Source: Streptomyces sp. SCSIO 30461 (lineage in GTDB: Bacteria; Actinomycetota; Actinomycetes; Streptomycetales; Streptomycetaceae). From it: a DNA stretch of 64,000 nt. The notes below the pieces were generated by a model that saw only the letters and a program-made list of their open reading frames with translations, was not told the DNA's origin and searched no databases. Positions within the stretch are counted from its first letter, which is position 1; every line of letters starts with the position of its first letter. Shown here in pieces: positions 18,210 to 28,468 of this stretch. The DNA is taken from the NCBI RefSeq assembly GCF_037023745.1, contig NZ_CP146101.1, forward strand, positions 3,898,001-3,962,000, given 5' to 3'. The translations under genes were made by a program, and so were the position numbers.

Positions 18210-18248
18210 AATGCCCGGAAGTTAAGCGGAAACGCCGCAGGTCAAATC
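18210..18248 (+). repeat. Left terminal inverted repeat of the IS4-type element
   Basis: 39 bases identical in inverted orientation to 24115-24153. The direct target duplication GGCCGTGGGCC ends at 18209. Confidence 0.9.
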
Positions 18249-18393
18249 GGCGCCAGTGGTCGTGGTCATGGCGTCGTGATGGTTCGGAGCGTAGGCCAAC
18301 GTCGCTACGAGGCAAGGCTCTTGGGTGGAGCTGGAACGGGACCCCCGGTGGAAGCAGGGAGAACGACCAAGTAATCCTGCTTCGGGGGTCCCG

Positions 18394-19334
18394 TTGCCCG
18401 GCAAGTGTGCCATCTCGGTGTTCACGCGCACCATCACGACTGCCCGCGGCCTGTACGCGCCCGGTCATTTGGGGGAGTTGACGCAGTACGTGCCCTTCGA
18501 GCTCGTGGAGGACGTGCTGGGCCAGACGCGCCGGGTTCAGCAGCGGCTGCGGCTGTTGCCCTTGCGGGTCGGGGTCTATTTCGTGCTGGCCCTGACGCTC
18601 TTCCCGTCGCTGGGGTATGCGCGAGTGTGGGGCAAGCTCATCGCTGGCCTACCGGCCGACCTGCGCATCGTCCCCTCGGAACGTGCGCTGGGGGAGGTCT
18701 GACGCCGACTGGGACCGGCACCGTTCCGGCTCCTGTTCGAGGTACTGGCGGGGCCCCTGGCTCCGCCGGACGCCCCCGGGGTGCGCTATCGGCAGTGGCG
18801 GACCGTGGCTTTCGACGGGTGCAGCTCGATCAGGACCCCCGACCGGCCGGGGCTGCGTGCGGTACTGGGAAAGACCCGCAACCAACTCGGAGACGCCGGC
18901 TACCCGGCAGTGCGCCTGACGGCACTGTGCGAGACGGGCACACGCGGCCTGCTCGCCGCGGCCTTCGGGCCCTTGCGCGGTGGGTGAACTGGCAGCCGCC
19001 ACGGCGTTGTTGCCGGCGCTGAATCCGCAGATGCTGCTGCTGGCCGACCGGGGATTCGACTCCGACGCGTTCCTCGGCGCGGTGTCCGCCACCGGGGCCC
19101 AGTACCTGATCCGCCTCCGGTCCGCCCGCCGTCCACTCGTCGAAACGGTCCTGCCCGACGGGTCCTATCTCACCCACATCGACGGCCGCCCCGTGCGGAT
19201 CATCGAGGCCACGGTCACCGCCACCTGTGCCGACGGCCAGCGGATCGGTGACTCCTACCTGCTGGCCACGAGTCTGCTCGATCCCGCCAGCAACCCGGCT
19301 GCCACCCTCGTCCGCCCCTACCACGAACGGTGGG
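18394..19334 (+). pseudogene. IS4-family transposase, 5' exon (frameshifted)
   Basis: Begins around TTG 18394 (LPGKCAISVFTRTITTARG) with the IS4-type N-terminal domain (ELVEDVLGQTRRVQQRLRLLP). Catalytic Asp segments VAFDGCSSI and LLLADRGFDSDAF are present. Frameshifts near 18700 and 18985 move the reading through three frames, so the gene is not translatable as one protein. It stops at YHERW, where the intron begins; the catalytic Glu of the Y-R-E-K signature lies on the 3' side at 23207. Confidence 0.85.
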
Positions 19335-19998
19335 GTGCGACACGAAGTCGCACGAGATTGAGTGAACTACCTGATCGGAGGATCGACTTGATGTCGACAG
19401 CGTAGTTCCGGGCCAGTGCTCAAGGCCCGTCCCCACTTCGACATGCGTCGCCGGTAACGGCGGGGTGTGGAGCTCGAAGGAGAAGCCCAAGGGCCCCCGT
19501 GCCATCCGGGGATTACAGGCAAGGGGAAGACCGGACGGGTGAACGCAAGTGAACCCCTGATGATGCTTCGTGATCGTGGGCCCCGCCGATGGACTGCTCC
19601 AGCGGGGTGCAGGACTGGTCGCTGAGAAGCGGCAGGCGCCGGCTGAAGACCCAACGTCAGCCGGGAGAGCATCGCCGTCCCGGAGTTTAGGGGGCACCCA
19701 CCCCGGTCGTATCTCACTCGTGTGGAACGTGGAAACCCCGCTGGGGTCCGGACGCGACAGCGTCCGGTCAGCCGACCGTAAGGAAGGCCCAACTCCCCAG
19801 CGGGCACAGGATGACCCAAGAAGCCAACGCCGGTCGCCGAAAGGCAGCGGGAAACCGGGGCAGATGACCAGCGCCTCCGCTGGTCGCCTCGCATAACCGG
19901 CCGGATACGGGCTCAGCCCGGACCCGCAAGGGTGCTGACGTGGGTCAGGTGGGCCTGTGAGGACCGGATGACCATCAACGCTGAAACCGAAGGGCAAG

Positions 19999-21771
19999 TT
20001 GGACACCGTGGCGACAACATCTCCCGTGGCGGACACCGTCCAGGACGACAGTGCCGTCACGGCGAACGGACCTGAGGACGACATCACCGACTGGCAGTCG
20101 ATCGACTGGCAGGGCGCGGAGAACGAAGTACGGCGGCTGAGGCAGCGGATCTTCACGGCATCGCAGGCAGGGGACCTCAAGAAGGTCCGCAATCTCCAGA
20201 AACTAATGCTCCGCTCCCGCTCCAACACGCTGGTGAGCGTGCGGCGGGTGACGGAGATCAACGCTGGCCGCAAGACGGCAGGGATCGACGGCCGGGTTGT
20301 CCTGCTGCCCCAGGGGAAGGCCGAACTGGCCGACTGGATGCAGCACCGGGCAGCGCCGTGGAGACCCTTGCCCGTCAGGCGGGTCTATATCCCCAAGGCC
20401 AATGGCCGTCAGCGCGGCCTCGGAATTCCCGTGATCATCGACCGGTGTCTTCAAGCCGTGACGCTGAACGCGCTGGAACCCGAGTGGGAGGCACGGTTCG
20501 AGCCGAGATCCTATGGATTTCGTCCCGGCCGTGGCTGCCACGACGCGATCGGAGCGATCTTCCTGGCCGCCAAGGGCAAGAGCCCGAAGCGCCAGTGGGT
20601 CCTTGACGCAGACCTGGCAGCGGCGTTCGACCGCATCGATCACGACCGCCTCATGGCCTCGATCGGACAGTTCCCCGCCCGGGGGCTGGTCGAGCAGTGG
20701 CTCAAGGCGGGAGTACTCGACCGCGGCGTTCTCGCCCCGACCGAGGAGGGGGTTCCGCAAGGCGGGATCATCTCCCCGGCGCTGATGAACGTGGCCTTGC
20801 ACGGGATGGAAGAGGCTGCCGGAGTCCACTACCGGCTCACCGGCCCACGGGCTGGTGAACTGGCAGTCGGCTCGCCGACTCTGGTCAGGTACGCCGACGA
20901 CCTGGTGGTGCTCTGTCACAGTCGTGACGAGGCGCAACAGGTCAAGGAGCGGCTCGCCCGGTGGCTCAGGCCCCGGGGTCTGGCCTTCAACGAGGACAAG
21001 ACGCGCATCGCGCACCTCGACGAGGGCTGCGACTTCCTGGGCTTCACCGTCCGCCGCTACCACGGCATGCTGCTGATCAAGCCGAGCAAGGCATCCGTGC
21101 GACGGATCCGGGCACGGCTCGCCGCCGAGGTGCTGGCCCTTCGGGGGCAGAACGCGGCGGCGATGATCGCCAAGCTCAACCCGATCATCCGGGGCTGGGC
21201 TGCCTACTTTCGGGGAGTGGTCTCCAGTGAGGTGTTCGCCTCGCTGGACAACCATGTGTGGAGGCTGGTCTACAAGTGGGCCCGCCACACACACCCGAAC
21301 AAGCCGAACGGCTGGGTGACCTCCCGGTATTTCGGCCGGTTCAACGAGTCCCGGCAGGACCGGTGGGTGTTCGGTGACCGCGAGAGCGGCCGCTACCTCA
21401 CCAAATTCGCCTGGACCAGGATCGTCAGACATCAACTCGTCGTCAAAGGGGCGTCCGTGGACGACCCGGCGCTGACCGAGTACTGGACCTCGCGGCGACG
21501 CAGGAACAAGCCCCCGCTCAGCACGCGCCTGCTGAGTCTGCTCCAAGGACAGCACGGCCGGTGCCCGCTCTGCGGAACGCTTCTCCTGCACGCCGACCAG
21601 CAGCCGCAGAGCCCCCAGGAATGGGAGCAGTGGCTGCGGGCGATCCGGACGGCGGTACGCGCAAACGCGCTCACCGCCGAAGCGGACGGAAGCCAGTCCG
21701 ACGATCCCGTCGCCTTCCGACTCACCCACGTTCACTGCCACCGCTGGCGCGGCGGCAGTGAACCACGCTGA
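19999..21771 (+). CDS. ltrA: Group II intron reverse transcriptase/maturase with HNH endonuclease domain
   Basis: Intron-encoded protein of 590 residues. RT blocks are visible: RRVYIPKANGRQRGLGIP, the SYGFRPGRGCHDA segment, GVPQGGIISP, and the catalytic YADD near residue 300. A maturase (X/GIIM) domain with LNPIIRGWAAYFRG follows, then a C-terminal HNH-type zinc nuclease (CPLCG … HVHCHRW). Starts at TTG 19999 after GAAGGG, or GTG 20008. It would stabilise splicing and carry out retrohoming by second-strand cleavage and target-primed reverse transcription. No frameshift is seen, so the protein may still be made. Confidence 0.93.
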   Translation: MDTVATTSPVADTVQDDSAVTANGPEDDITDWQSIDWQGAENEVRRLRQRIFTASQAGDLKKVRNLQKLMLRSRSNTLVSVRRVTEINAGRKTAGIDGRVVLLPQGKAELADWMQHRAAPWRPLPVRRVYIPKANGRQRGLGIPVIIDRCLQAVTLNALEPEWEARFEPRSYGFRPGRGCHDAIGAIFLAAKGKSPKRQWVLDADLAAAFDRIDHDRLMASIGQFPARGLVEQWLKAGVLDRGVLAPTEEGVPQGGIISPALMNVALHGMEEAAGVHYRLTGPRAGELAVGSPTLVRYADDLVVLCHSRDEAQQVKERLARWLRPRGLAFNEDKTRIAHLDEGCDFLGFTVRRYHGMLLIKPSKASVRRIRARLAAEVLALRGQNAAAMIAKLNPIIRGWAAYFRGVVSSEVFASLDNHVWRLVYKWARHTHPNKPNGWVTSRYFGRFNESRQDRWVFGDRESGRYLTKFAWTRIVRHQLVVKGASVDDPALTEYWTSRRRRNKPPLSTRLLSLLQGQHGRCPLCGTLLLHADQQPQSPQEWEQWLRAIRTAVRANALTAEADGSQSDDPVAFRLTHVHCHRWRGGSEPR

Positions 21772-21811
21772 CCAGCCATTCTGTCAAGCCCCGGGTTTCG
21801 TGGAGTGTGAG

Positions 21812-23046
<1,235 letters not shown>

Positions 23047-23131
23047 GATCGGCATCCTTCCGGGTCTTCGATGTCTCCATCAAACCCGGGGCGATTCATT
23101 CTGGCTGCCCGTGGGCCTTCAGGGCCTGCTT

Positions 23132-23165
23132 GAGCCGGATGCGGTTAACGCCGCCCGTCCGGTTC
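23132..23165 (+). ncRNA. Group II intron domain V (first intron)
   Basis: 34-nt hairpin beginning GAGCCGGATGCGGTTAACGC and ending CCGGTTC, with the AGC triad on the 5' side, the two-base bulge region and a GNRA-like loop: the intron catalytic core. A domain VI-type hairpin (GTGCGGCGC/GCGCCGCAC) follows at 23173-23196, with an unpaired A in the CCTACCC tail. Confidence 0.85.
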
Positions 23166-23206
23166 TGAGGGGGGTGCGGCGCAGCAATGCGCCGCACCTA
23201 CCCGAC

Positions 23207-24141
23207 AGGCCGAGTCCGCCTTCTACGCCCTGCGACACACTCTGCAAGCAGGGCTGGTCCTGCGCTCGTGCGATCCGCCCAGCCTGGAGCAGGAGATGTG
23301 GGCCGGCCTGATCGTCTATCAACTGCTGCGCAGGGTCATGACGGACGCGGCCCTGGCCCGCGAAGGGGCGGATCCGGACCGGATGAGTTTCACCGTGGCC
23401 CTGGAATGCGCCCGCGACCAGGTGGCCCTCGCCTCCGGCATCGAGTACACCGGTCTTACCGCTGACGGGACGATCGACGCCGCCGTGCTGGAGTCCCCGA
23501 TGCCTCCGCGGCGCCTGCGCGTCAGCGCGCTGAAGGTCAAGTGCAGCACCTCGCGCTACGCGTCCCGGGCTTACGACGAACGCTCTACGACCAGTATGAA
23601 CGTCACAAACCTGGCCATCGACATCCACGACGGGCACGTCCCCTTCGCCATCCCCGAAACGCCCGCGCCCGCCGGTGGCGGGCCGCATCCATCGTCCCAA
23701 GTGTCGCGCAGGGAGCAGGTCATCCAGCTGCTGCTGACCCACCCTGCCCGCTCCTGGACCGCCCGGGAGATCGCCTACGCACTCGGCTACCCCAAGCACA
23801 AGGTCATCGCCGGGCAGTTGTACCAGTGGGCGATCACCGGGGTGCTCGAACGCACCGCTCCCGGCACTTACACGGTGGCCCCCGCCTGGACCGATCCAGC
23901 CCACCCAGGACGAGCCGGGCATACCAGCAAGGAACGCACTATCGCGCTTCTGCGCGCCAACCCGGACCGCTCTTGGAAGGCCCGCGAGATCATCGACGCC
24001 CTCGAGTATCCCCCAGCCCGCCACCGTGGTCTGGTTAACGAGCTATGCCGTTGGGTACGGGACGGCATCCTCGAACGAACCAGCCCCGGCAGCTACAAGC
24101 TCCCCAACCCCATCGATTTGACCTGCGGCGTTTCCGCTTAA
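23207..24141 (+). pseudogene. IS4-family transposase, 3' exon with duplicated winged-helix domain
   Basis: Continues the transposase split at 19334: EAESAFYALRHTL carries the catalytic Glu, followed by the conserved EMWAGLIVYQLLRRVM and the RVSALKVKCSTSRYA segment. The C-terminus then has two consecutive winged-helix-like units of about 60 residues (REQVIQLLLTHPARSWTARE… and KERTIALLRANPDRSWKARE…), where related transposases usually have one. Open to TAA 24141 inside the terminal repeat. This exon is intact, but the 5' exon is frameshifted. Confidence 0.8.
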
Positions 24142-24153
24142 CTTCCGGGCATT
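24115..24153 (-). repeat. Right terminal inverted repeat of the IS4-type element
   Basis: 39-base inverted copy of 18210-18248; the transposase stop codon at 24139-24141 lies inside it. The second copy of the 11-base target duplication starts at 24155. Confidence 0.9.
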
Positions 24154-24165
24154 GGGCCGTGGGCC

Positions 24166-24216
24166 GACGCCTTCACCACCGCCTGGCGACGACTCGGCGC
24201 CCTCCCCGTTCCCTGA
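24166..24216 (+). pseudogene. IS1380 transposase relic, last codons
   Basis: DAFTTAWRRLGALPVP followed by TGA continues the IS1380 reading frame broken at 18209. Together with the duplication GGCCGTGGGCC it proves the relic was intact at this point before the IS4-type insertion. Confidence 0.85.
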
Positions 24217-24292
24217 ACCGGGTGCGACCCACTCCGACGAAGACTGGAAAGGAGCCGGCCAGCACACCCCGGGAGACGTGGAACCCCGGCGG

Positions 24293-24690
24293 ATGGTGTT
24301 GAGCGACGATGAACGCGACCTGCTGAGGCTGGTCGCGCAGGCCGGCGGGCCGGTGTGGATGTCCGAGTGTTTCCCGGTGCTGAACCCGGCCGAGCCAGGC
24401 ATGGATGAGAATCATCCCGGCCACGAGGCGTGGACCGAGCGGCAGATGGCGTGGTACGGGGTCTCGATCAGCCTGTAGAAACAGGGCCTGGTCCGTGTCG
24501 TGGTGCCGGCCGACGGCAGCCGCGGCAGCCCACCGACGAAGGGCGTGCCGCTCTGGCCGCTGCGGACGTGTGAGCCGCACGGCGGAGTGCTGCCGCCCGG
24601 GAAGCGGCCGGGAGACGCCAACCGGATCGTGCTGACGACGAAGCTCTCTGATCCCTGGCTTCGTCCGTCAGCACGGCGCGTCGGGCAGCG
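24293..24690 (+). pseudogene. Hypothetical protein gene with an internal amber codon
   Basis: A frame starting MVLSDDERDLLRLVAQAGGPVWMSE reads like a small winged-helix protein. TAG at 24476-24478 interrupts it, after which KQGLVRVVVPADGSRG continues plausibly in the same frame to about 24690, where the convergent gene begins. A codon such as CAG or GAG before KQG would restore it. I do not recognise a family. Confidence 0.45.
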
Positions 24691-24695
24691 CCCGG

Positions 24696-25211
24696 TTACT
24701 GCGGCAGTGTGTGGCCGATGTGGTCTTTCCACAGGGTGCGGGCGTGGCCGAGGTGGAGCAGGGCGATGTACCACCACAGGTCTGCCTGGGCGTCGTCGCC
24801 CGTGCTGGCGAGGGTGGTGCGGTGCGCGGCGGCCTGGGCTTCCTGCAGCGCGCAGTTCACGCGCCACCACTCTGCCGCGGTGCCGTCTGTGGAGCGGATG
24901 CTGCCGCGGGTGGTCTCACCGGCGGCTTCCCACAGGGCCTGCAGGGTATAGCGCAGGGACCGTTCCTCCAGCGCGGTGATGTCGGCGTGCGGGAGGGTGG
25001 GGTCGATGACGACGCGGCCCCAGGCGTTGATGTGCTCGGCGATCAGCGCGAGCGTGACGGGACGCGGCGGGACCGGGGGAACGTCTACCGCCGTCCCGCC
25101 GACGGCGGGAGCGTGCGGTGAGGGGTCGAGCAGGCCGGCCTGGACCAGCAGCCGGGCGGTGGCCGCACAGGCGTCCTCGCGGCGGTGGAAGGGGCAGTGT
25201 TCGGGCTGCAT
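24696..25211 (-). CDS. Hypothetical protein
   Basis: 171-residue protein starting MQPEHCPFHRREDACAATARL, with AAGGAG three bases before the ATG. It is mostly helical, with a proline-rich linker at about 40-52 and a Trp-rich C-terminal half (AEWWRVNC, ADLWWYIALLHLGHARTLW). No family recognised; the CPFH-type N-terminus with nearby Cys might bind metal. Similar small proteins occur on actinomycete plasmids and integrative elements, but I cannot assign one. Confidence 0.7.
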   Translation of the reverse strand: MQPEHCPFHRREDACAATARLLVQAGLLDPSPHAPAVGGTAVDVPPVPPRPVTLALIAEHINAWGRVVIDPTLPHADITALEERSLRYTLQALWEAAGETTRGSIRSTDGTAAEWWRVNCALQEAQAAAHRTTLASTGDDAQADLWWYIALLHLGHARTLWKDHIGHTLPQ

Positions 25212-25275
25212 CGGCTCCTTCTTCTCGTGGGGGAGCGCGCCATGCTAGCCCCCGTCCGGGGCGCGGCCGGGCCGG

Positions 25276-25548
25276 CTATCGGTCGAGGGCGGTGATCCCG
25301 GCCTCGAGGGCCTTTTGCGTGCCCAGTGCGATGCTGCCGGATGCGCCGATGCGGGCCAGGGCATCCCACTGCGCGGGGGTGACCACCGCGTGGACCTTCG
25401 TGTCCTCCAGCGGGCCGACGGAGCCGTCGGGGCGCTGGCCGAACTCGGTGGTGCGGCCGGTCCACATCTCGGTGAGCTGTTCGAGCATGCGCCGGTGCCA
25501 TTCCTCGGGCAGGGGCCCGTGTTTCTCGGCGGCTGCCTGGGCGATCAC
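25276..25548 (-). CDS. Hypothetical protein, coupled downstream member of a gene pair
   Basis: 90 residues from GTG 25548, overlapping the previous stop (ACGTGA). Sequence VIAQAAAEKHGPLPEEWHRRMLEQL… ends with a repeated-alanine helix. No family recognised. The coupling to an RHH-like gene suggests a two-gene unit, possibly of toxin-antitoxin type, but neither protein shows a known toxin motif. Confidence 0.55.
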   Translation of the reverse strand: MIAQAAAEKHGPLPEEWHRRMLEQLTEMWTGRTTEFGQRPDGSVGPLEDTKVHAVVTPAQWDALARIGASGSIALGTQKALEAGITALDR

Positions 25549-25837
25549 GTGTGCGGCGGCGCCGGAGCGCCCAGTTCGCGGACGATGAGTGCGAGGCGCT
25601 TGGCGAGGCCGTCGAGGGTGGCCGCGTACGCGTCGCTGCCGCTGTACAGCGTGCCGTGCACGTCCCGGTGCATCTCGTCGCTGATGCACTCGGCCGCGAC
25701 CTCCTCGATGGGCCGCTGCTGGATCTCGGCCGCGCGGCGCAGGCGCCTGGCGCTCTGGCCGGTCAGGCGGACGGTCAGGTCAGCTCGGCGTGCTCGCCCA
25801 CGGCGTCGTGGGCAGGGCGTGGTGCGGGGGTGTCCAT
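25545..25837 (-). pseudogene. Ribbon-helix-helix-like protein with a 5-bp duplication frameshift
   Basis: The frame DLTVRLTGQSARRLRRAAEIQQRP looks like the start of an RHH DNA-binding protein (strand, then two helices with EEVAAECISDEMHRD). No start codon is available in that frame. A good ATG at 25837 (MDTPAPRPAHDAVGEHAELT) is in another frame. The tandem GGTCA-GGTCA at 25774-25783 accounts for the shift: removing one copy gives one ORF of about 95 residues. A recent mutation or a sequencing error. Confidence 0.5.
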
Positions 25838-26008
25838 GGGCGCTGACCGTAGTACCCGGCCGCCCGCGAGCGCAGCGCCTTCGCCCCGTGCAGTGTGCTC
25901 GGCGGGCTCCGCGGTCGCCGTCCTTCCGCCGGGATCGAGCACGTCGGGTGGGGCGGTGGTGTCCGTCTGCGGACTTGGGAGGAGTTGGTCGAGCCAGTCG
26001 CGGGCGGC

Positions 26009-26398
26009 TCAGGCGGCGCGGCGGATCACCTGCTCGTCGGCTCCGACGCGGGTGTGGACCCCGATGGTCCGGTTGATGCGGGCGTTGACGTCGCGGTGTG
26101 TGGTGCCGGTGGCCGCAACGAGCTGGTTCACCATCGCGGTCAGCCGCATGCGCGGCTCGGGCCCGGTGTCGATCTCGTCGTCCCAGACCGCGTCCGGCTC
26201 CTGGTCGATCTCCGATTCGAACGCCGCGCACCGGCCGCAGAAGTCGAAGATGCCGCCGACTTCGGCCTTGCCGCAGGCCAGACACACGTAGCCGTCGCAG
26301 GTCACGCAGAGGCTGGAGGCGCTGTCCGCCTCGCGGCCCCAGGCGCGTTCCTGGGAGATGCACTGGCCGGTGCACGGCCGGGGGACGTAGTGCACCAC
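26009..26398 (-). CDS. Cysteine-rich (zinc-ribbon-like) hypothetical protein
   Basis: 129 residues from GTG 26398. The N-terminal half contains CTGQC, CVTCDGYVCLACG and CGRC, a likely pair of zinc sites. The C-terminal half (RLTAMVNQLVAATGTTHRDVNARINRTIG) looks like a helical DNA- or protein-binding unit. Upstream sequence to 26504 (MAELSMLKRR…) reads as a possible N-terminus in another frame, so the gene may be frameshifted near 26420. Function unknown. Confidence 0.6.
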   Translation of the reverse strand: MVHYVPRPCTGQCISQERAWGREADSASSLCVTCDGYVCLACGKAEVGGIFDFCGRCAAFESEIDQEPDAVWDDEIDTGPEPRMRLTAMVNQLVAATGTTHRDVNARINRTIGVHTRVGADEQVIRRAA

Positions 26399-27100
26399 GG
26401 CCGGGGCCGGCTGCGCCTGTCCGGCTGTGTTTCGTTGCCGGCTTCTTCGAGGACATCGCCCGCACCGGGGAGATCCGCCGCTTCAGCATGCTCAGCTCTG
26501 CCACCCCCGCCCAGTGCGGGAGAGCCGGGCCGGGCGAGGGCGCGGGATATGGGTCACTGAGGCTCGGCGTCCGTCAGCGCGTAGACGTACATGTCGCGGC
26601 GCTCCGCCCCCACTTTCTGCCAGCTGCGCAGCAAGCCCTCCCGGGTGTAGCCGGCCTCCTCGGCGGTGCGACAGGACGCGGTGTTCCACGGTTCTACGAA
26701 GAGTTGGAGCCGGGGGATCCGCAGCTCGTCGCGAGCCCATGCGCTGACGGCCCGCAGAGCTGCCGAGGCGGCGCCGTGGCCACGCGCGGACTTCGCGACC
26801 CAGTAGCCGAGCGTGGCGCGACCCTCCGAGACCTCGTTCAGCCACAGCCCGATCGTGCCCAGCGGACGGTCGTCCGCGGCGCGGGCAATCACGAAGGGGT
26901 ACCCAGTCCCTCCGGTCGTCCGCTGCCACTGCCGGCGGACGAAGGCTATGCCCTCCTCGCGGGAGTACACGGCAGGGACCGTGGTGATCAGCGGGATATA
27001 CGCGTCATCCGCAGCCTCCCGTACTAGGGAGCGTATTGCGTCCTGATCAATGTGCGGGATCTGCCTTCGCGGAAGGGTCTGGACGGGTAGACCTTCTTGG

Positions 27101-27598
27101 GTGACGCGAGTGCAACTGACGGATGCGGAGTGGGAGTTCATCGAGCCGTATGTGCCGATCGGCGAGTACGGCCCGTATCCGGAACGGCTGCGGCAGCAGT
27201 TCGAGGGCGTGATTTGGCGGTTCAAGACGGGCGGGCAGTGGCGTGAGATGCCGCAGGAGTTCGGTGCCTGGTCGACCGTCCACAACCGGTTCCGGCAGTG
27301 GCGTGATGCCGGGGTCTTCGGGGCCCTGATGGAGGGCCTGATCGCGGAAGCCGCGAAGCGGGGTGAGGTGGATCTGTCCCTGGTCAGCATCGACTCCACC
27401 ACCGCCCGGGCCCATCACGACGCAGCCGGGATGCATCTGGACCAAGACGTCCTCACAGCCTTGGAGAAGGCTGCCGCCGAGGCGGAGAAGACCAGGTCAA
27501 AGGGGGCGACTGCGACGAACAAACCGGGCAGGGGGCCGAAGGCGATCCCGAGCGGGAAGAGCGACGGCGCATCCGGCGACGGCGGAAACTCCGGCTGA
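27101..27598 (+). CDS. IS5-family transposase, first ORF
   Basis: 165 residues from GTG 27101 (VTRVQLTDAEWEFIEPYVP). Contains the DUF4096-type N-terminal domain and the first catalytic Asp in VSIDSTTARAHHDAAG. Ends in a Lys/Gly-rich linker; the second half of the transposase is in the frame beginning near 27580, so a programmed frameshift around the AAAC of 27586 is expected. Confidence 0.85.
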   Translation: MTRVQLTDAEWEFIEPYVPIGEYGPYPERLRQQFEGVIWRFKTGGQWREMPQEFGAWSTVHNRFRQWRDAGVFGALMEGLIAEAAKRGEVDLSLVSIDSTTARAHHDAAGMHLDQDVLTALEKAAAEAEKTRSKGATATNKPGRGPKAIPSGKSDGASGDGGNSG

Positions 27599-28101
27599 AG
27601 GCCGCCCTCCTCGGACGCTCCAGGGGCGGGCAGACCAGCAAGATCCATGTCGCCGGCGACCGCAAGTGCCGCCCGCTGGCGTTCATTCTGACCGCGGGAC
27701 AGGCCGCCGACAGCCCGCAGTTCATCCCCGTCCTGAACAAGGTACGGGTGCGTGGACCCGTCGGCCGTCCCCGCACCCGGCCGGACGCGGTCGCCGGGGA
27801 CAAGGCCTACTCGTCCCGCGGAAACCGCGCCCACCTGCGTAAACGCCGTATCAAGGCGGTCATCCCGGAGAAGAAGGACCAGGCCGCCAACCGGAAGAAG
27901 AAGGGCTCCAGAGGCGGCCGACCCGTCAGCCACGACGCCGACCTCTACAAAGAGCGGAACACCGTCGAACGCCTGATCAACAAGCTCAAGGCCTGGCGAG
28001 GCATCGCCACCCGATACGACAAGACCCCTGACAGCTACCTCGCCGGCCTCCACCTACGCGCCTCGATGATCTGGCTCAGAGATCTCACCCGGACCACTTG
28101 A
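27595..28101 (+). CDS. IS5-family transposase, second ORF
   Basis: About 168 residues readable from LKAALLGRSRGGQTSKIHVAG, with the second catalytic Asp in AVAGDKAYSSRGNRAHLRKRR and the Glu in ERNTVERLINKLKAWRGIATRYDK. It lacks a clear own start and is probably expressed as a frameshift fusion with the first ORF. Confidence 0.8.
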   Translation: MKAALLGRSRGGQTSKIHVAGDRKCRPLAFILTAGQAADSPQFIPVLNKVRVRGPVGRPRTRPDAVAGDKAYSSRGNRAHLRKRRIKAVIPEKKDQAANRKKKGSRGGRPVSHDADLYKERNTVERLINKLKAWRGIATRYDKTPDSYLAGLHLRASMIWLRDLTRTT

Positions 28102-28284
28102 TGATCACGACGCAATACGCTCCCTAGGTCCAGGTCGTCGAGTTGCCAGGGCCGCAGAACTAGCTCGTCACCGGCACGCATCTGAGGAACGTCGGAGGGG
28201 AGATTCATGTCTCCATCCTGCCCCACGGGCGGAAGGCACCGGGCGCGCCCGCCTCGCCACCAGCGAGCTGGAGCATGCGTTTGA

Positions 28285-28416
28285 GGCTGGCCGACGTCAG
28301 AGCTGGACGAGCAGGAGGTCGAGAGTGCCCTCGCGCTGCTGGACTCGATGAGCACCGGCGATTCGCCTGACCGGCACGACGAGTACCGCGAGTCGCTACT
28401 GAACTTGATTGGGTGA
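28285..28416 (+). pseudogene. C-terminal gene remnant, possibly Ku-like
   Basis: Between a TGA at 28282 and TGA 28414 the frame reads SELDEQEVESALALLDSMST … HDEYRESLLNLIG. This resembles the C-terminal part of bacterial Ku proteins (two-helix segment ending in HDEYRE-L--LI). Only about 40 codons remain and the upstream sequence is unrelated. Weak call. Confidence 0.3.
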
Positions 28417-28468
28417 TGTCGGAGCCGTTTGCCTGACGGCGGCCGGTCCGCTCCGGTAGCCCTGGAGC

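Larger units (their letters stand above)
27028..28123 (+). mobile_element. IS5-family element in the GNAT gene
   Basis: 1096 bp with inverted ends GGAGCGTATTGCGTC and GACGCAATACGCTCC, the following bases TGATCA also matching after one mismatch. Flanked by CTAG on both sides (27024-27027, 28124-28127), the duplicated target. Carries two overlapping-frame ORFs as in the IS427-type IS5 group. Confidence 0.9.
26554..28208 (-). pseudogene. GNAT N-acetyltransferase gene split by an IS5 element
   Basis: The 5' part, ATG 28208 (MNLPSDVPQMRAGDELVLRPW), ends at LDDLDL at 28128. The 3' part, starting VREAADDAYIPLITT at 27023, runs to 26554. Joining them across one CTAG copy gives a continuous protein of about 185 residues with the RimJ-like GNAT pattern, including ARGHGAASAALRAVSAWA (acetyl-CoA loop) and EAGYTREGLLR. 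The IS5 element at 27028-28123 inactivates it. Confidence 0.9.
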
